Shown here piece after piece: positions 8,114-17,207 of a DNA stretch of 39,723 nt. The notes below the pieces were generated by a model that worked only from the letters and a program-made list of their open reading frames with translations, did no database searches and was not told where the DNA came from. This DNA comes from Vreelandella venusta (GTDB taxonomy: Bacteria > Pseudomonadota > Gammaproteobacteria > Pseudomonadales > Halomonadaceae): positions 1 to 39,723 of the forward strand of contig NZ_BJUL01000025.1 of the NCBI RefSeq assembly GCF_007989605.1, given 5' to 3'. The position numbers and the translations under genes are program-made. The stretch's first letter is position 1. Every line of letters begins with the position of its first letter.

Positions 8114-9784
8114 ATGAGCGAAAACGCCAATGCCCACGTATTACGTGGCCCAGCGCTTGAAGGCTTGGATCAGTACAACTCAGTCACGGATGTCTTTCAT
8201 TCAGCGGTTAAACGTTTTGCCAACAAGCCGGCATTTAGCTGCATGGGCAAAACCCTAACGTTTGCCGATCTTGATCGTCTTTCTGCTAACTTTGCCGCTT
8301 GGTTGCAGCACGAAACCGACTTGGTTCCTGGCGACCGAATCGCCATTCAGTTACCTAACGTGCTGCAGTTTCCTGTGGCGGTGTTTGGTGCGCTAAGAGC
8401 GGGGCTGGTGGTCGTTAATACCAATCCGCTATACACCGAGCGGGAGATGGCGCACCAGTTCAAAGACTCAAATGCCAAAGCTATTGTGATTCTGGCCAAT
8501 ATGGCGGATAAGCTTGAGAAAGTGTTGGATAAAACGGATATCCAACACGTCTTGGTGACCCAGCTTGCCGATATGCACGATGTACCGAAGCGTTGGCTAA
8601 TTAACGCCGTTGTTAAGCACGTTAAAAAGATGGTGCCTGCCTACTCGCTACCCAAGGCTGTTGGTTTCCGTGATGCACTGAAAAAAGGCGCGTCGTTACA
8701 TCATACCGAGGTGCAACGCACCATGGATGATGTGGCTGCACTGCAATACACCGGTGGCACCACCGGTATGCCTAAAGGCGCGATGCTGACCCACCGGAAC
8801 CTCGTGGCCAATATGCTTCAGGCGCGTGCCGCTATCGGTGAACACTTGACCGATGGCGAAGAGCTGGTAATTGCGCCATTGCCGGTCTATCACATCTATA
8901 CGTTTACCGTTAACTGTCTATTCCTGATGGAAACAGGCAACCACTCGCTATTGATTACGAACCCTCGCGATTTAGCTAGCTTTGTCAAAGAGCTTAAAGG
9001 CTTGCCATTTACCGGGTTTATTGGTCTGAACACGCTGTTTAATGCGCTGTGTAACCGAGATGACTTTAAGCAGCTCGATTTTTCAAAGCTAAAGCTGACC
9101 ATTTCCGGCGGTATGGCACTGACTAAAGCGGCGGCTCAGCGTTGGGAAGAGACAACGGGGTGCCCGATTGCAGAAGGCTACGGGCTAACCGAAACATCGC
9201 CCATTGTTAGCTTTAACCCCACAAATGCTATACAGCTGGGCACTATTGGCAAGCCAGTGGCTGGTACCGCGGTGAAAGTGATCGATGCAGACGGCCATGA
9301 TGTCCCCATGGGCGAGCCTGGTGAACTTTGTGTGCAAGGGCCTCAGGTGATGAAAGGTTACTGGCAGCGCGAAGATGAAACCCGCAATTCTATTGATGAA
9401 AACGGCTGGTTCCATACGGGCGATATTGCCGTGTTGCAAGATGATGGCTACATCAAGATCGTTGATCGTAAAAAAGATATGATTTTAGTATCTGGCTTTA
9501 ATGTCTACCCCAATGAAATCGAAGATGTCGTGGCAGCGCATCCAGATGTGTTGGAGTCTGCGGCCGTGGGAGTGCCAGATGAAGGTGCTGGAGAGGCCAT
9601 CAAGCTATTCGTTGTTTCCAAAAACAGTGAATTAGACGCTGAGACGCTGCGCAAGTGGTGCAAAAAAGAGCTAACCGGCTACAAAGTTCCGAAGTACGTA
9701 GAGTTTCGTGATGAGCTTCCCAAAACCAACGTTGGCAAGGTATTGCGTCGACAGCTCCGCGATCAGGAAACAAGCAACGCTTAA
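8114..9784 (+). CDS. fadD: Long-chain fatty acid--CoA ligase
   Basis: An adenylate-forming enzyme of the ANL family that activates fatty acids to acyl-CoA for beta-oxidation, acting at the inner membrane. The 556 residues show the P-loop-like motif YTGGTTGMPKG (212-222), the A5-type motif GYGLTETSP, the WFHTGDIA motif, the hinge KIVDRKKDMI and the C-terminal lysine region LPKTNVGKVLRR. Length matches E. coli FadD (561). The ATG at 8114 is preceded by GCGGAG at 7 nt; a TTG two codons earlier is not needed. A PsrA-like palindrome upstream and a terminator downstream make it a single-gene unit. Confidence 0.95.
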   Translation: MSENANAHVLRGPALEGLDQYNSVTDVFHSAVKRFANKPAFSCMGKTLTFADLDRLSANFAAWLQHETDLVPGDRIAIQLPNVLQFPVAVFGALRAGLVVVNTNPLYTEREMAHQFKDSNAKAIVILANMADKLEKVLDKTDIQHVLVTQLADMHDVPKRWLINAVVKHVKKMVPAYSLPKAVGFRDALKKGASLHHTEVQRTMDDVAALQYTGGTTGMPKGAMLTHRNLVANMLQARAAIGEHLTDGEELVIAPLPVYHIYTFTVNCLFLMETGNHSLLITNPRDLASFVKELKGLPFTGFIGLNTLFNALCNRDDFKQLDFSKLKLTISGGMALTKAAAQRWEETTGCPIAEGYGLTETSPIVSFNPTNAIQLGTIGKPVAGTAVKVIDADGHDVPMGEPGELCVQGPQVMKGYWQREDETRNSIDENGWFHTGDIAVLQDDGYIKIVDRKKDMILVSGFNVYPNEIEDVVAAHPDVLESAAVGVPDEGAGEAIKLFVVSKNSELDAETLRKWCKKELTGYKVPKYVEFRDELPKTNVGKVLRRQLRDQETSNA

Positions 9785-9847
9785 GCACTTAATCTGGTCG
9801 CCATTAGGTGGTTGTTAGGCGTCCTGTTATCGAAGGCGTTACAATAG

Positions 9848-9879
9848 TCGGCCCACTCATGCAGTGGGCCGATTTTATT
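9848..9879 (+). terminator. Terminator of fadD
   Basis: TCGGCCCACT (9848-9857) and AGTGGGCCGA (9863-9872) pair perfectly over 10 bp around a 5-nt loop, followed by TTTTATT. It ends only a few bases before the first plausible ATG of hrpA. Confidence 0.85.
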
Positions 9880-9884
9880 CTGAG

Positions 9885-12800
9885 ATGGAAACCGAGCCTA
9901 ACGTGACCACCGACACGCAAACTTCCCATGCTGACGCCCAGAACGCTTATCCACTCACCGTATTAGATGAGGAGATAAGGCACGTTATGCTGCGTGATGC
10001 ACAGCAGCTAGCGCGTCGTGTGGCAGGCCTTAAGCGGCGTCAACGAGACAGAAAACCGATTGACCGCGGTGTCCAGCAAGTCCAGCGCGACCTGGAAAAA
10101 GCTAAGCGCCTGCTGGCTAACCGTGAAGCACTCAAGGTAGCGCTGGAGTATCCTGCCGAGTTGCCTGTAGTCGAACGACGAGAGGATATCCTAAACGCTA
10201 TCCGCGACCATCAAGTTGTCGTCGTGGCGGGGGAGACAGGGTCGGGCAAAACCACTCAGTTGCCTAAAATATGCCTAGAGCTTGGCCGTGGGCGTAAAGG
10301 AGTGATTGGGCATACCCAGCCACGTCGACTGGCAGCACGTAGCGTTGCCGGGCGATTAGCGGAAGAGATGAGCGTGCAGTTGGGTGAGCAGGTGGGCTAC
10401 CAAGTACGCTTCAATGATCAAAGCTCCCCAAATACGCTCGTAAAGCTGATGACGGACGGTATCTTGCTGGCAGAAACCCAGCACGACCCTTTGCTGCTGC
10501 GTTATGACACGCTGATTATTGATGAGGCGCACGAGCGTAGCCTTAACATCGATTTTTTGCTGGGTTATTTAAAGCGCCTGCTGCCTAAACGTCCTGATCT
10601 AAAAGTTATTATTACCTCAGCCACCATCGATGTAGATCGTTTTGCTGCCCACTTCGGCAGTGCCACCGCGCCTGCGCCGGTGGTTGAAGTCTCTGGCCGC
10701 ACGTTTGCTGTTGATGTTCGCTATCGCCCGTTGGTGCGTAGCGAAGAGGATGAAGAAGATCGGACACTACAAGAAGGCATTTTGCATGCCGTGCACGAAA
10801 TCGAAACCATCGAGCGTGAGAAGGGTTGGCTGCATGGTCCTCGCGACGTGCTGGTGTTTTTGCCCGGAGAGCGTGAGATTCGTGAGACGGCCGATACCCT
10901 GCGGCGGGCTGACCTAACCGGCACCGAGATATTGCCGCTCTATGCTCGGCTTTCCAACGAAGAGCAAAATCGTGTCTTTGCTTCCCATCGAGGGCGGCGA
11001 ATAGTGCTGGCGACTAACGTTGCGGAAACCTCGCTTACGGTACCGGGAATTCGCTACGTTATTGACCCAGGCTTGGTGCGGATCAGTCGCTACAGCTATC
11101 GGGCGAAAATACAGCGACTACCGATTGAGCCGATTAGCCAGGCCAGCGCCAACCAGCGTAAAGGTCGCTGTGGACGGGTGGCAGAAGGGGTATGCATTCG
11201 TCTTTATGATGAAGAGGATTTCCTATCGCGACCAGCGTTTACCGATCCAGAAATTCAGCGCACCAATTTAGCGTCGGTCATTCTTTCCATGCTGGCGCTG
11301 AAACTTGGCAGCATTGAGGCATTTCCTTTTGTTGATCCGCCCGATGGTCGGTTCATAAAAGATGGCTTTCGTTTGCTGTTTGAACTGGGGGCGGTAGACG
11401 ACCAGCAGCGCCTGACCACGCTGGGGCGTAAGCTCGCTAAGCTACCCATCGACCCACGGCTAGCGCGTATGGTCCTGGCAGGCGCCGAACGAGGCAGCCT
11501 GCGGGATGTGTTGATTGTGGTATCGGCTCTGGCAATACAAGACCCAAGAGACCGACCAGCCGACAAACGCCAAGCGGCGGATCAAGCGCACCAGCGCTGG
11601 CATGATCCCGATTCTGATTTTGTTGCGTTGTTAAACTTATGGCATGGCATCGAAAATGCCCGCGAGGCGCTCTCAGGCAACCAACTACGTCGCTGGTGTC
11701 GCGAGCACTATATTAACTATCTGCGCATGCGCGAATGGCATGACACGTTCCGTCAATTGCGTCAGCTGCTGCGCGATATGGACATCGACGTGCCCGCACC
11801 GCTGCCTAGAGATGAAGGCGAAAGCGAAGAGCAAGCCAAGCAAGCGCGCCGTAAAACGTCAGGAAAACTGCACCAGGCACTGTTGTCCGGGTTGCTGTCT
11901 AACCTGGGCACACTGCTGGAAAATCGTGAATATCTCGGTGCGCGTAATCGTAAGTTTATGATTCATCCCGGTTCAGGATTGGCGAAAAAAACGCCGAAGT
12001 GGGTAATGGCGTTTGAGCTGATTGAAACCACTAAATTGTTTGCCCGGACAGTGGCAAAAATTGACCCTCAGTGGATTGAGCCTCAAGCGCAGCACCTGAT
12101 AAAAAGCAGCTACAGCGAGCCTCACTGGGAAATGAAACGTGCCCAGGTTGTGGCGTTTGAGCAAGTAACCCTGTTTGGTTTGCCGATCGTTGCCCGTCGC
12201 CGCGTGCATTATGGTCCTATCGCTCCCCAAGAGTCCCGGGAGCTGTTTATTCGTCGTGGGCTAGTGGAAGGCGAATTTCAGACGAAGGGTGAGTTTTTTG
12301 CCCATAACCGAGCGCTGATTGAAGAGGTCGAGGCGCTCGAAGATCGTGCACGTCGGCGTGATATTCTGGTCGATGAAGAGACGTTGTTTGCTTTTTATGA
12401 TGAACGGCTCCCTCACGATATCGTTAATGGCAAAGGGTTTGAGCACTGGCGCAAGCAAGTGGAGCGTGAGTCTCCTGACTTATTAAAATTCGATATTGAG
12501 GCACTTAAAGCACGGGATGCCAACGACGTGACTCAGGCGCAGTACCCTGATCATCTGACGTTGGCAGGGGTTGCCTATCCGGTTAGCTATCACTTTGATC
12601 CTGACGCAGAAGATGATGGCGTTACGCTAACCGTGCCCGCTGCTATGTTGCCTCAGTTGCCCGTGCATGCCCTTGAGTGGTTAGTGCCTGGATTGCTGCG
12701 TGAAAAGTGTATTGCGCTGCTTAAATCCCTGCCGAAAAGCATTCGTCGCCAGGTGGTCCCCATTCCTGACTGGGTCGATGCAGCGCTGGAAATGCTCGTG

Positions 12801-13898
12801 CCCGACAAGCGCCCACTGACCGAGGCGCTGGGCGAGTTTATTCGGCGGCGAACGGGGACGCGGGTCCATCCTGATGACTGGCGGCTAGATCTGCTAGCAC
12901 CGCATTTAATTATGAACGTGCGCGTGGTCGATCACGCTGGCAAAACGTTGGGCCAGGGGCGTGACGTGCGTGCCCTGGAGCGGCGCTTTGAGGAAGCCGC
13001 CAGCAAGGGAGCTCAGGCATTATCAGAGCAGGCTAGTCAGGCGCCGGCGCTTGAAGGCCTCCCAAATGAGCCGCTCCCTGAGTCCCGGGTGACGACTCAG
13101 GCGGGTATCCGTGTTGAAGCTTACCCGGCACTGGTGGCAGAAGAAGCCCGCTTCAAAGTGGCCCTTTTCGATCATCCCGCCAAGGCCGCGGCAGCTCATC
13201 AAATGGGCGTGGCTCGTTTGGCAATTTCACAACAGCCGGATCAAGTGAAAGCGATTAAGCGTTTGCCTGGCGTGGAAACATGCGCGTTGTTGTTTGCCAA
13301 GGTAGGCAACAAGAATGAATTAGTTGATGATCTTTTACTGGCGGTATTTACTCAAGTAGTGGCCACGCATCCGCTGCCACGCTCGGAGCAAGCGCTTAAG
13401 CAGCGCTTGCAAGCGACTGAAGGAAGCTTGTTAGCGCATGCACAAACACTGTTAACGCATGTTGAGGCAGCGCTGAAGGGGCACTTGGCGGTAACCAAGA
13501 TCTTGAAAGGTAAACTCAATTTTGCGTTGGCGCTTGTTTACAGTGATGTCAGTGCCCAGATGAAGCGATTGGTTTACCCCGGTTTCATTCGCGATGCAGG
13601 AGAGTGGTTAACGGAGTATCCTCGTTATACAGAGGCTGCGTTAATTCGGCTTGAAAAAGCCGCGCGCGAGCGAGGCCGCGACCAAATGCTGATGCACGAT
13701 GTCCAAGCACTGGAAACACGTTTTGACGCGCGCCGTAAAAGCGAACGTAGAGGCGACGCGGAAGACCCAGAGTTAGTGGCATTTGGTTGGTGGATTCAGG
13801 AGCTGCGGGTGTCTCTGTTTGCCCAGCAGTTGGGGACTAAAATGCCCGTTTCTGTGAAGCGCCTAGAAAAGCGTTGGGAAGAGCTTATTAGCGTTTAA
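9885..13898 (+). CDS. hrpA: ATP-dependent RNA helicase HrpA
   Basis: A large DEAH-box helicase implicated in mRNA processing and ribosome rescue. The product is about 1337 residues (E. coli 1300). It shows Walker A GETGSGKTT (116-124), QPRRLAARS (motif Ia), DEAH (213-216), SAT (245-247), the NVAETSLTVPGIRYVIDPG segment (motif V) and QRKGRCGR (motif VI). The helicase-associated and OB-fold regions follow, then the long HrpA-specific C-terminal domain. The frame is open to a GTG at 9864, but that codon lies in the fadD terminator stem, so the ATG at 9885 or the GTG at 9903 is more likely. No convincing ribosome-binding site precedes either, and the start is uncertain. Confidence 0.95.
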   Translation: METEPNVTTDTQTSHADAQNAYPLTVLDEEIRHVMLRDAQQLARRVAGLKRRQRDRKPIDRGVQQVQRDLEKAKRLLANREALKVALEYPAELPVVERREDILNAIRDHQVVVVAGETGSGKTTQLPKICLELGRGRKGVIGHTQPRRLAARSVAGRLAEEMSVQLGEQVGYQVRFNDQSSPNTLVKLMTDGILLAETQHDPLLLRYDTLIIDEAHERSLNIDFLLGYLKRLLPKRPDLKVIITSATIDVDRFAAHFGSATAPAPVVEVSGRTFAVDVRYRPLVRSEEDEEDRTLQEGILHAVHEIETIEREKGWLHGPRDVLVFLPGEREIRETADTLRRADLTGTEILPLYARLSNEEQNRVFASHRGRRIVLATNVAETSLTVPGIRYVIDPGLVRISRYSYRAKIQRLPIEPISQASANQRKGRCGRVAEGVCIRLYDEEDFLSRPAFTDPEIQRTNLASVILSMLALKLGSIEAFPFVDPPDGRFIKDGFRLLFELGAVDDQQRLTTLGRKLAKLPIDPRLARMVLAGAERGSLRDVLIVVSALAIQDPRDRPADKRQAADQAHQRWHDPDSDFVALLNLWHGIENAREALSGNQLRRWCREHYINYLRMREWHDTFRQLRQLLRDMDIDVPAPLPRDEGESEEQAKQARRKTSGKLHQALLSGLLSNLGTLLENREYLGARNRKFMIHPGSGLAKKTPKWVMAFELIETTKLFARTVAKIDPQWIEPQAQHLIKSSYSEPHWEMKRAQVVAFEQVTLFGLPIVARRRVHYGPIAPQESRELFIRRGLVEGEFQTKGEFFAHNRALIEEVEALEDRARRRDILVDEETLFAFYDERLPHDIVNGKGFEHWRKQVERESPDLLKFDIEALKARDANDVTQAQYPDHLTLAGVAYPVSYHFDPDAEDDGVTLTVPAAMLPQLPVHALEWLVPGLLREKCIALLKSLPKSIRRQVVPIPDWVDAALEMLVPDKRPLTEALGEFIRRRTGTRVHPDDWRLDLLAPHLIMNVRVVDHAGKTLGQGRDVRALERRFEEAASKGAQALSEQASQAPALEGLPNEPLPESRVTTQAGIRVEAYPALVAEEARFKVALFDHPAKAAAAHQMGVARLAISQQPDQVKAIKRLPGVETCALLFAKVGNKNELVDDLLLAVFTQVVATHPLPRSEQALKQRLQATEGSLLAHAQTLLTHVEAALKGHLAVTKILKGKLNFALALVYSDVSAQMKRLVYPGFIRDAGEWLTEYPRYTEAALIRLEKAARERGRDQMLMHDVQALETRFDARRKSERRGDAEDPELVAFGWWIQELRVSLFAQQLGTKMPVSVKRLEKRWEELISV

Positions 13899-14006
13899 CG
13901 CTTGTCATAAGACGATAATAGGCTTACCTAGTTAAGCCAATGCACCAAGATGACAACATCGATTGACAGCCAGCGACTCTCAGCAAGCCGCTAAAAGGAG
14001 AAAGGC

Positions 14007-15128
14007 ATGACACATGTGGTGATTACCGGTACAGGACTTTACACGCCGGAACACGCCATTGATAACGCGTCGTTGGTGACAGCATTTAACGCGTGGGTAG
14101 ACAGCCAGAATGCTCGGCATGCTGATGCAATCTCACGTGGTGAGCGAGAGCCGTTGTCACACTCCAGTAGCGAGTTTATTGAAAAGGCATCCGGCATTAA
14201 AAGTCGTTATGTGTTGGATGCCTCAGGAATTCTTGATCCAGCCCGCATGCGGCCTAAACTGCCCCAGCGTAGTAATGATGAACCGTCTATTCAGTGTGAT
14301 ATGGCTACCCAGGCGGCACAACAAGCATTGGCAGCCGCTAACGTCGATGCTGCTGATATTGAGCTTGTCATCGTGGCGTGTTCGAATCTAGAGCGCGCCT
14401 ATCCAGCCGTGGCTGTCGAAGTTCAGCGAGCGTTAGGCACCAGCGGTTACGGTTTCGATATGAATGTAGCCTGTAGTTCAGCCACATTTGCCCTTGAAAC
14501 AGCGGCCAATGCAATCGCATCTGGTAGTGTAAAGCGAGCTCTGATTGTAAACCCAGAGATCTGCTCGGCACATCTCAACTTTACAGATCGCGATAGCCAC
14601 TTTATTTTTGGCGATGCTTGTACAGCGATGGTGCTGGAAAGCCGTGACTGCGCCGTGTCTGATGAGCAGTATGAGATACTAGGTACGCGTCTAGTGACGA
14701 AATTCTCTAATGCGATTCGTAATAACGCAGGCTTCTTGAATCGCGTCACCGACAGTGACCCGCTGGCGCTGGATAAGTTATTTGTACAAGAAGGGCGGCG
14801 GGTATTCCGAGAGGTGTGCCCCATGGTAGCTCAACTGATTGCGAGCCATTTAGCCTCTCTAGAGCTGTCTGGAAGTGATTTGAAACGCATGTGGCTGCAT
14901 CAGGCTAATCAGCATATGAATGACCTGATTGCGCGAAAAGTGCTAGGTACTGCGCCGAGTGAAACGCAGGCGCCCATTATTCTAGACCGCTACGCTAATA
15001 CCAGCTCAGCGGGGTCGATTATTGCCTTTCACCTGCATCGTGAACAGTTAGTAAGTGGTGATATTGGTGTGATTTGTTCGTTTGGCGCAGGTTACAGCGC
15101 CGGCAGTGTTGTTATACGCCGTCGATAA
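14007..15128 (+). CDS. Beta-ketoacyl-ACP synthase III family protein (FabH-like, 373 aa)
   Basis: A thiolase-fold condensing enzyme with the KAS III catalytic triad visible: C156 in NVACSSATF, H298 in WLHQANQHM and N331 in RYANTSSAG. It is longer than housekeeping FabH (about 317), with an insertion of about 50 residues near the N-terminus (about 30-95). This matches, from memory, the Pseudomonas aeruginosa PA3286 type, which condenses octanoyl-CoA from beta-oxidation with malonyl-ACP and so shunts fatty-acid degradation intermediates into synthesis. The neighbourhood with fadD and hrpA agrees with that, also from memory. AAAAGGAG stands before the ATG. A classical FabH or a specialised condensing enzyme remains possible. 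Confidence 0.85.
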   Translation: MTHVVITGTGLYTPEHAIDNASLVTAFNAWVDSQNARHADAISRGEREPLSHSSSEFIEKASGIKSRYVLDASGILDPARMRPKLPQRSNDEPSIQCDMATQAAQQALAAANVDAADIELVIVACSNLERAYPAVAVEVQRALGTSGYGFDMNVACSSATFALETAANAIASGSVKRALIVNPEICSAHLNFTDRDSHFIFGDACTAMVLESRDCAVSDEQYEILGTRLVTKFSNAIRNNAGFLNRVTDSDPLALDKLFVQEGRRVFREVCPMVAQLIASHLASLELSGSDLKRMWLHQANQHMNDLIARKVLGTAPSETQAPIILDRYANTSSAGSIIAFHLHREQLVSGDIGVICSFGAGYSAGSVVIRRR

Positions 15129-15204
15129 CCGTGCTTTGGGTTAATTGTTTTCAGGCGTGAAATGCGTCGAACCGCACGCCACCTATGTTGAAAGAGGAAC
15201 TACC

Positions 15205-16005
15205 ATGCTTGGGTTGTTAGCAAAGCAAAAAAGCGCGCTTAGTTGGTGCTACAAGGGATTGCCTGTCTTGCTGCTAGCCGTATTAAGCATGAGTGGGTGT
15301 GCCAGTTCTGGGGGGAGTGTTGGCGAGCAAGTCCAGCCTGAAGATCCTTGGGAAGGGTTTAACCGCCGCGTGTTTGCCTTTAATGACGTGCTGGACCGTT
15401 ACACGTTAAAGCCAATCGCTAAAGGGTATCAGACAGTGACCCCCGATCCCGTGCAAACGGGCATAGGTAACTTTTTCGCTAACCTTAGTGACGTGCGCAC
15501 CGCGTTAAATAGTTTACTCCAAGGCAAGCCGGCTAATGCGGGGCTTGCTACTTCGCGCTTTCTAATTAACTCGACGGTAGGTGTTGGCGGACTGTTGGAT
15601 TACGCTACGTTGATGGAAATCAATGCCGACAAGGAAGATTTCGGTCAAACGCTGGCGGTGTGGGGATGGGATGACTCGCGCTATTTAGTGTTACCGTTGC
15701 TCGGTCCTAGAACACTTAGGGATGCCACTGGACTACCTTTTGACATTGCCGCTCATCCGCTTACTTATCTGGATGACCATGCGCTAAGGGATGGTTTAGC
15801 GGCACTGGATATTATTCATATTCGCGCAGGGCTACTTGATCAAGAAGACTTGATTAGTGGCGATCGTTACAGCTTTGTTCGTGATGCCTTCTTACAACGC
15901 CGTCAGTTTGAGATTAGTGATGGTGAGCTTGGGGATGACCCATTTGCTATGGACGATTTTGAATTCGACGATACCGATTTTGGTGACGACGATTTCGCCG
16001 ATTGA
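15205..16005 (+). CDS. mlaA: MlaA (VacJ) family outer-membrane lipoprotein
   Basis: The outer-membrane component that removes misplaced phospholipids from the outer leaflet and passes them to the periplasmic Mla carrier. A signal peptide of about 31 residues (LPVLLLAVLSMSG) leads to the lipobox cysteine C32, followed by ASSGG. The MlaA core includes EDPWEGFNRRVFAFND, NFFANLSDVRTALNSLLQGK, RFLINSTVGVGGLLD and the LPLLGPRTLRD segment. The C-terminal tail is unusually acidic and Phe-rich (DDPFAMDDFEFDD...). The ATG at 15205, with AGAGGA upstream, is preferred over the open frame from 15145, which would give a non-signal N-terminus. Gene order with the phosphatase/STAS pair and tal resembles Pseudomonas. 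Confidence 0.93.
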   Translation: MLGLLAKQKSALSWCYKGLPVLLLAVLSMSGCASSGGSVGEQVQPEDPWEGFNRRVFAFNDVLDRYTLKPIAKGYQTVTPDPVQTGIGNFFANLSDVRTALNSLLQGKPANAGLATSRFLINSTVGVGGLLDYATLMEINADKEDFGQTLAVWGWDDSRYLVLPLLGPRTLRDATGLPFDIAAHPLTYLDDHALRDGLAALDIIHIRAGLLDQEDLISGDRYSFVRDAFLQRRQFEISDGELGDDPFAMDDFEFDDTDFGDDDFAD

Positions 16006-16013
16006 GGCTTAAT

Positions 16014-17207
16014 ATGGATCATTCCAAGCAGTTGATCGCGGTGATCGATGAGCCAGGGCAAGAGCGTGACGCGCTAGCAGAAGCGATTACGTGCGATGGC
16101 TTGTGGGTATTTGCAGCAGATAATATTGACAATTTGCCTGCCGATACAGCGCTTATCGTTGCTCATGCAAGGGCAGTGCCGCGCCAGCAGTGGTCGCAGC
16201 TGACACATCGTTTGCCTACCTTAGTTGTCAGTGATTCTCGTCAGGATGCGGACCTGATTAAGGCCGTCGATGTTGGTTTAGTTGACTATATTGTTCATCC
16301 GCTACGCCATGCAGAGCTGTTGCGCCGGATGATTCGCAAAGCCATTGAGCTTCATACACTGGCTCAGGAGCGAGATCGAGACCGAGAGCGTCTGGCCGAA
16401 TTAAACGAAAGCTTGGAAACGCATTTAGCCTTACTGCGTATGGATCAACAGAGCGGTGGTCATATTCAGCGCCGTTTATTGCCTATTCATCCCAAAACCA
16501 TCAATGGTGTGTACTACGACTACTGGTTTGCACCTTCGCTGTATTTGTCAGGCGACTTCCTTGACTATCAGCGCTATAACGACCGCTATAGCGCGTTCTA
16601 TTTTGCCGATGTGTCAGGGCATGGAGCGTCTTCTGCGTTTGTGACCGTACTGCTCAAGTATCTATGCAACCGATGGCTGAATGAGTGGGATGGTCAATCG
16701 CCAGAACAGTTGGCACCTAATTGGTTGGCGGCATTAAACAGAGAGTTACAAGACACTGATATTGGCAAGCACGCGACCTTGTTTGTTGGCGTGATTGACC
16801 ACCAGGAGCAGACGCTTCACTATTCGCTCGGCGCACAGCTTCCTATGCCATTGCTAGTGTCTGGTGGTAAGCTAGTGCGTCTTGCAGGAGAGGGGATGCC
16901 AGTAGGTCTTTTTCCAGATGTAGAGTATCCTTCGCTCAGCTGTGCTTTACCGGCCGATTTTCATTTGTGGCTGTGTTCAGACGGTGTATTGGAATGCTTG
17001 CCGGGTAAGACACTCGACACGCGGCTCAAGGAACTTGAGCAATTAGTAAGTGAAAGTGTCACGCTTGAGCAGTTGCGCGATCGGCTAGCCAACACCAACT
17101 CTCTTCTTATCGAAGGTGATGCGGATGATGAGGCGAACCAGGACCGCGATGCTTTACCCGATGACCTGACAATCATGATGGTGAGCGGATTTGGTCATGC
17201 TGATTGA
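16014..17207 (+). CDS. Response-regulator-like PP2C (SpoIIE-type) phosphatase, RssB-like
   Basis: A 397-residue protein: receiver-like domain (about 6-115), a charged coiled coil (about 117-145: ERDRDRERLAELNESLETHL) and a PP2C/SpoIIE serine phosphatase domain (about 150-395). The phosphatase metal-binding residues are present: SGDF (D181), ADVSGHG (D199), CSDGVLE (D323) and DDLTIM (D383/D384). The receiver looks degenerate: the strand that should carry the phospho-acceptor Asp reads ALIVAHARAVP with none, and the usual KP is HP (95-96). Domain order resembles RssB-type proteins of Pseudomonas. The ATG at 16014 follows GAGG; a TTG at 16002 overlapping the mlaA stop is less likely. The next gene encodes a STAS protein, its probable substrate. 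Confidence 0.88.
   Translation: MDHSKQLIAVIDEPGQERDALAEAITCDGLWVFAADNIDNLPADTALIVAHARAVPRQQWSQLTHRLPTLVVSDSRQDADLIKAVDVGLVDYIVHPLRHAELLRRMIRKAIELHTLAQERDRDRERLAELNESLETHLALLRMDQQSGGHIQRRLLPIHPKTINGVYYDYWFAPSLYLSGDFLDYQRYNDRYSAFYFADVSGHGASSAFVTVLLKYLCNRWLNEWDGQSPEQLAPNWLAALNRELQDTDIGKHATLFVGVIDHQEQTLHYSLGAQLPMPLLVSGGKLVRLAGEGMPVGLFPDVEYPSLSCALPADFHLWLCSDGVLECLPGKTLDTRLKELEQLVSESVTLEQLRDRLANTNSLLIEGDADDEANQDRDALPDDLTIMMVSGFGHAD

Noticed and set aside
13920..13938. GGCTTA/TAAGCC hairpin after hrpA as terminator
   Set aside because: The stem is only 6 bp and no T-run follows.
14447..14824. 125-codon minus-strand frame inside the KAS III-like gene
   Set aside because: It is antisense to a gene with intact catalytic triad and shows no recognisable protein features.
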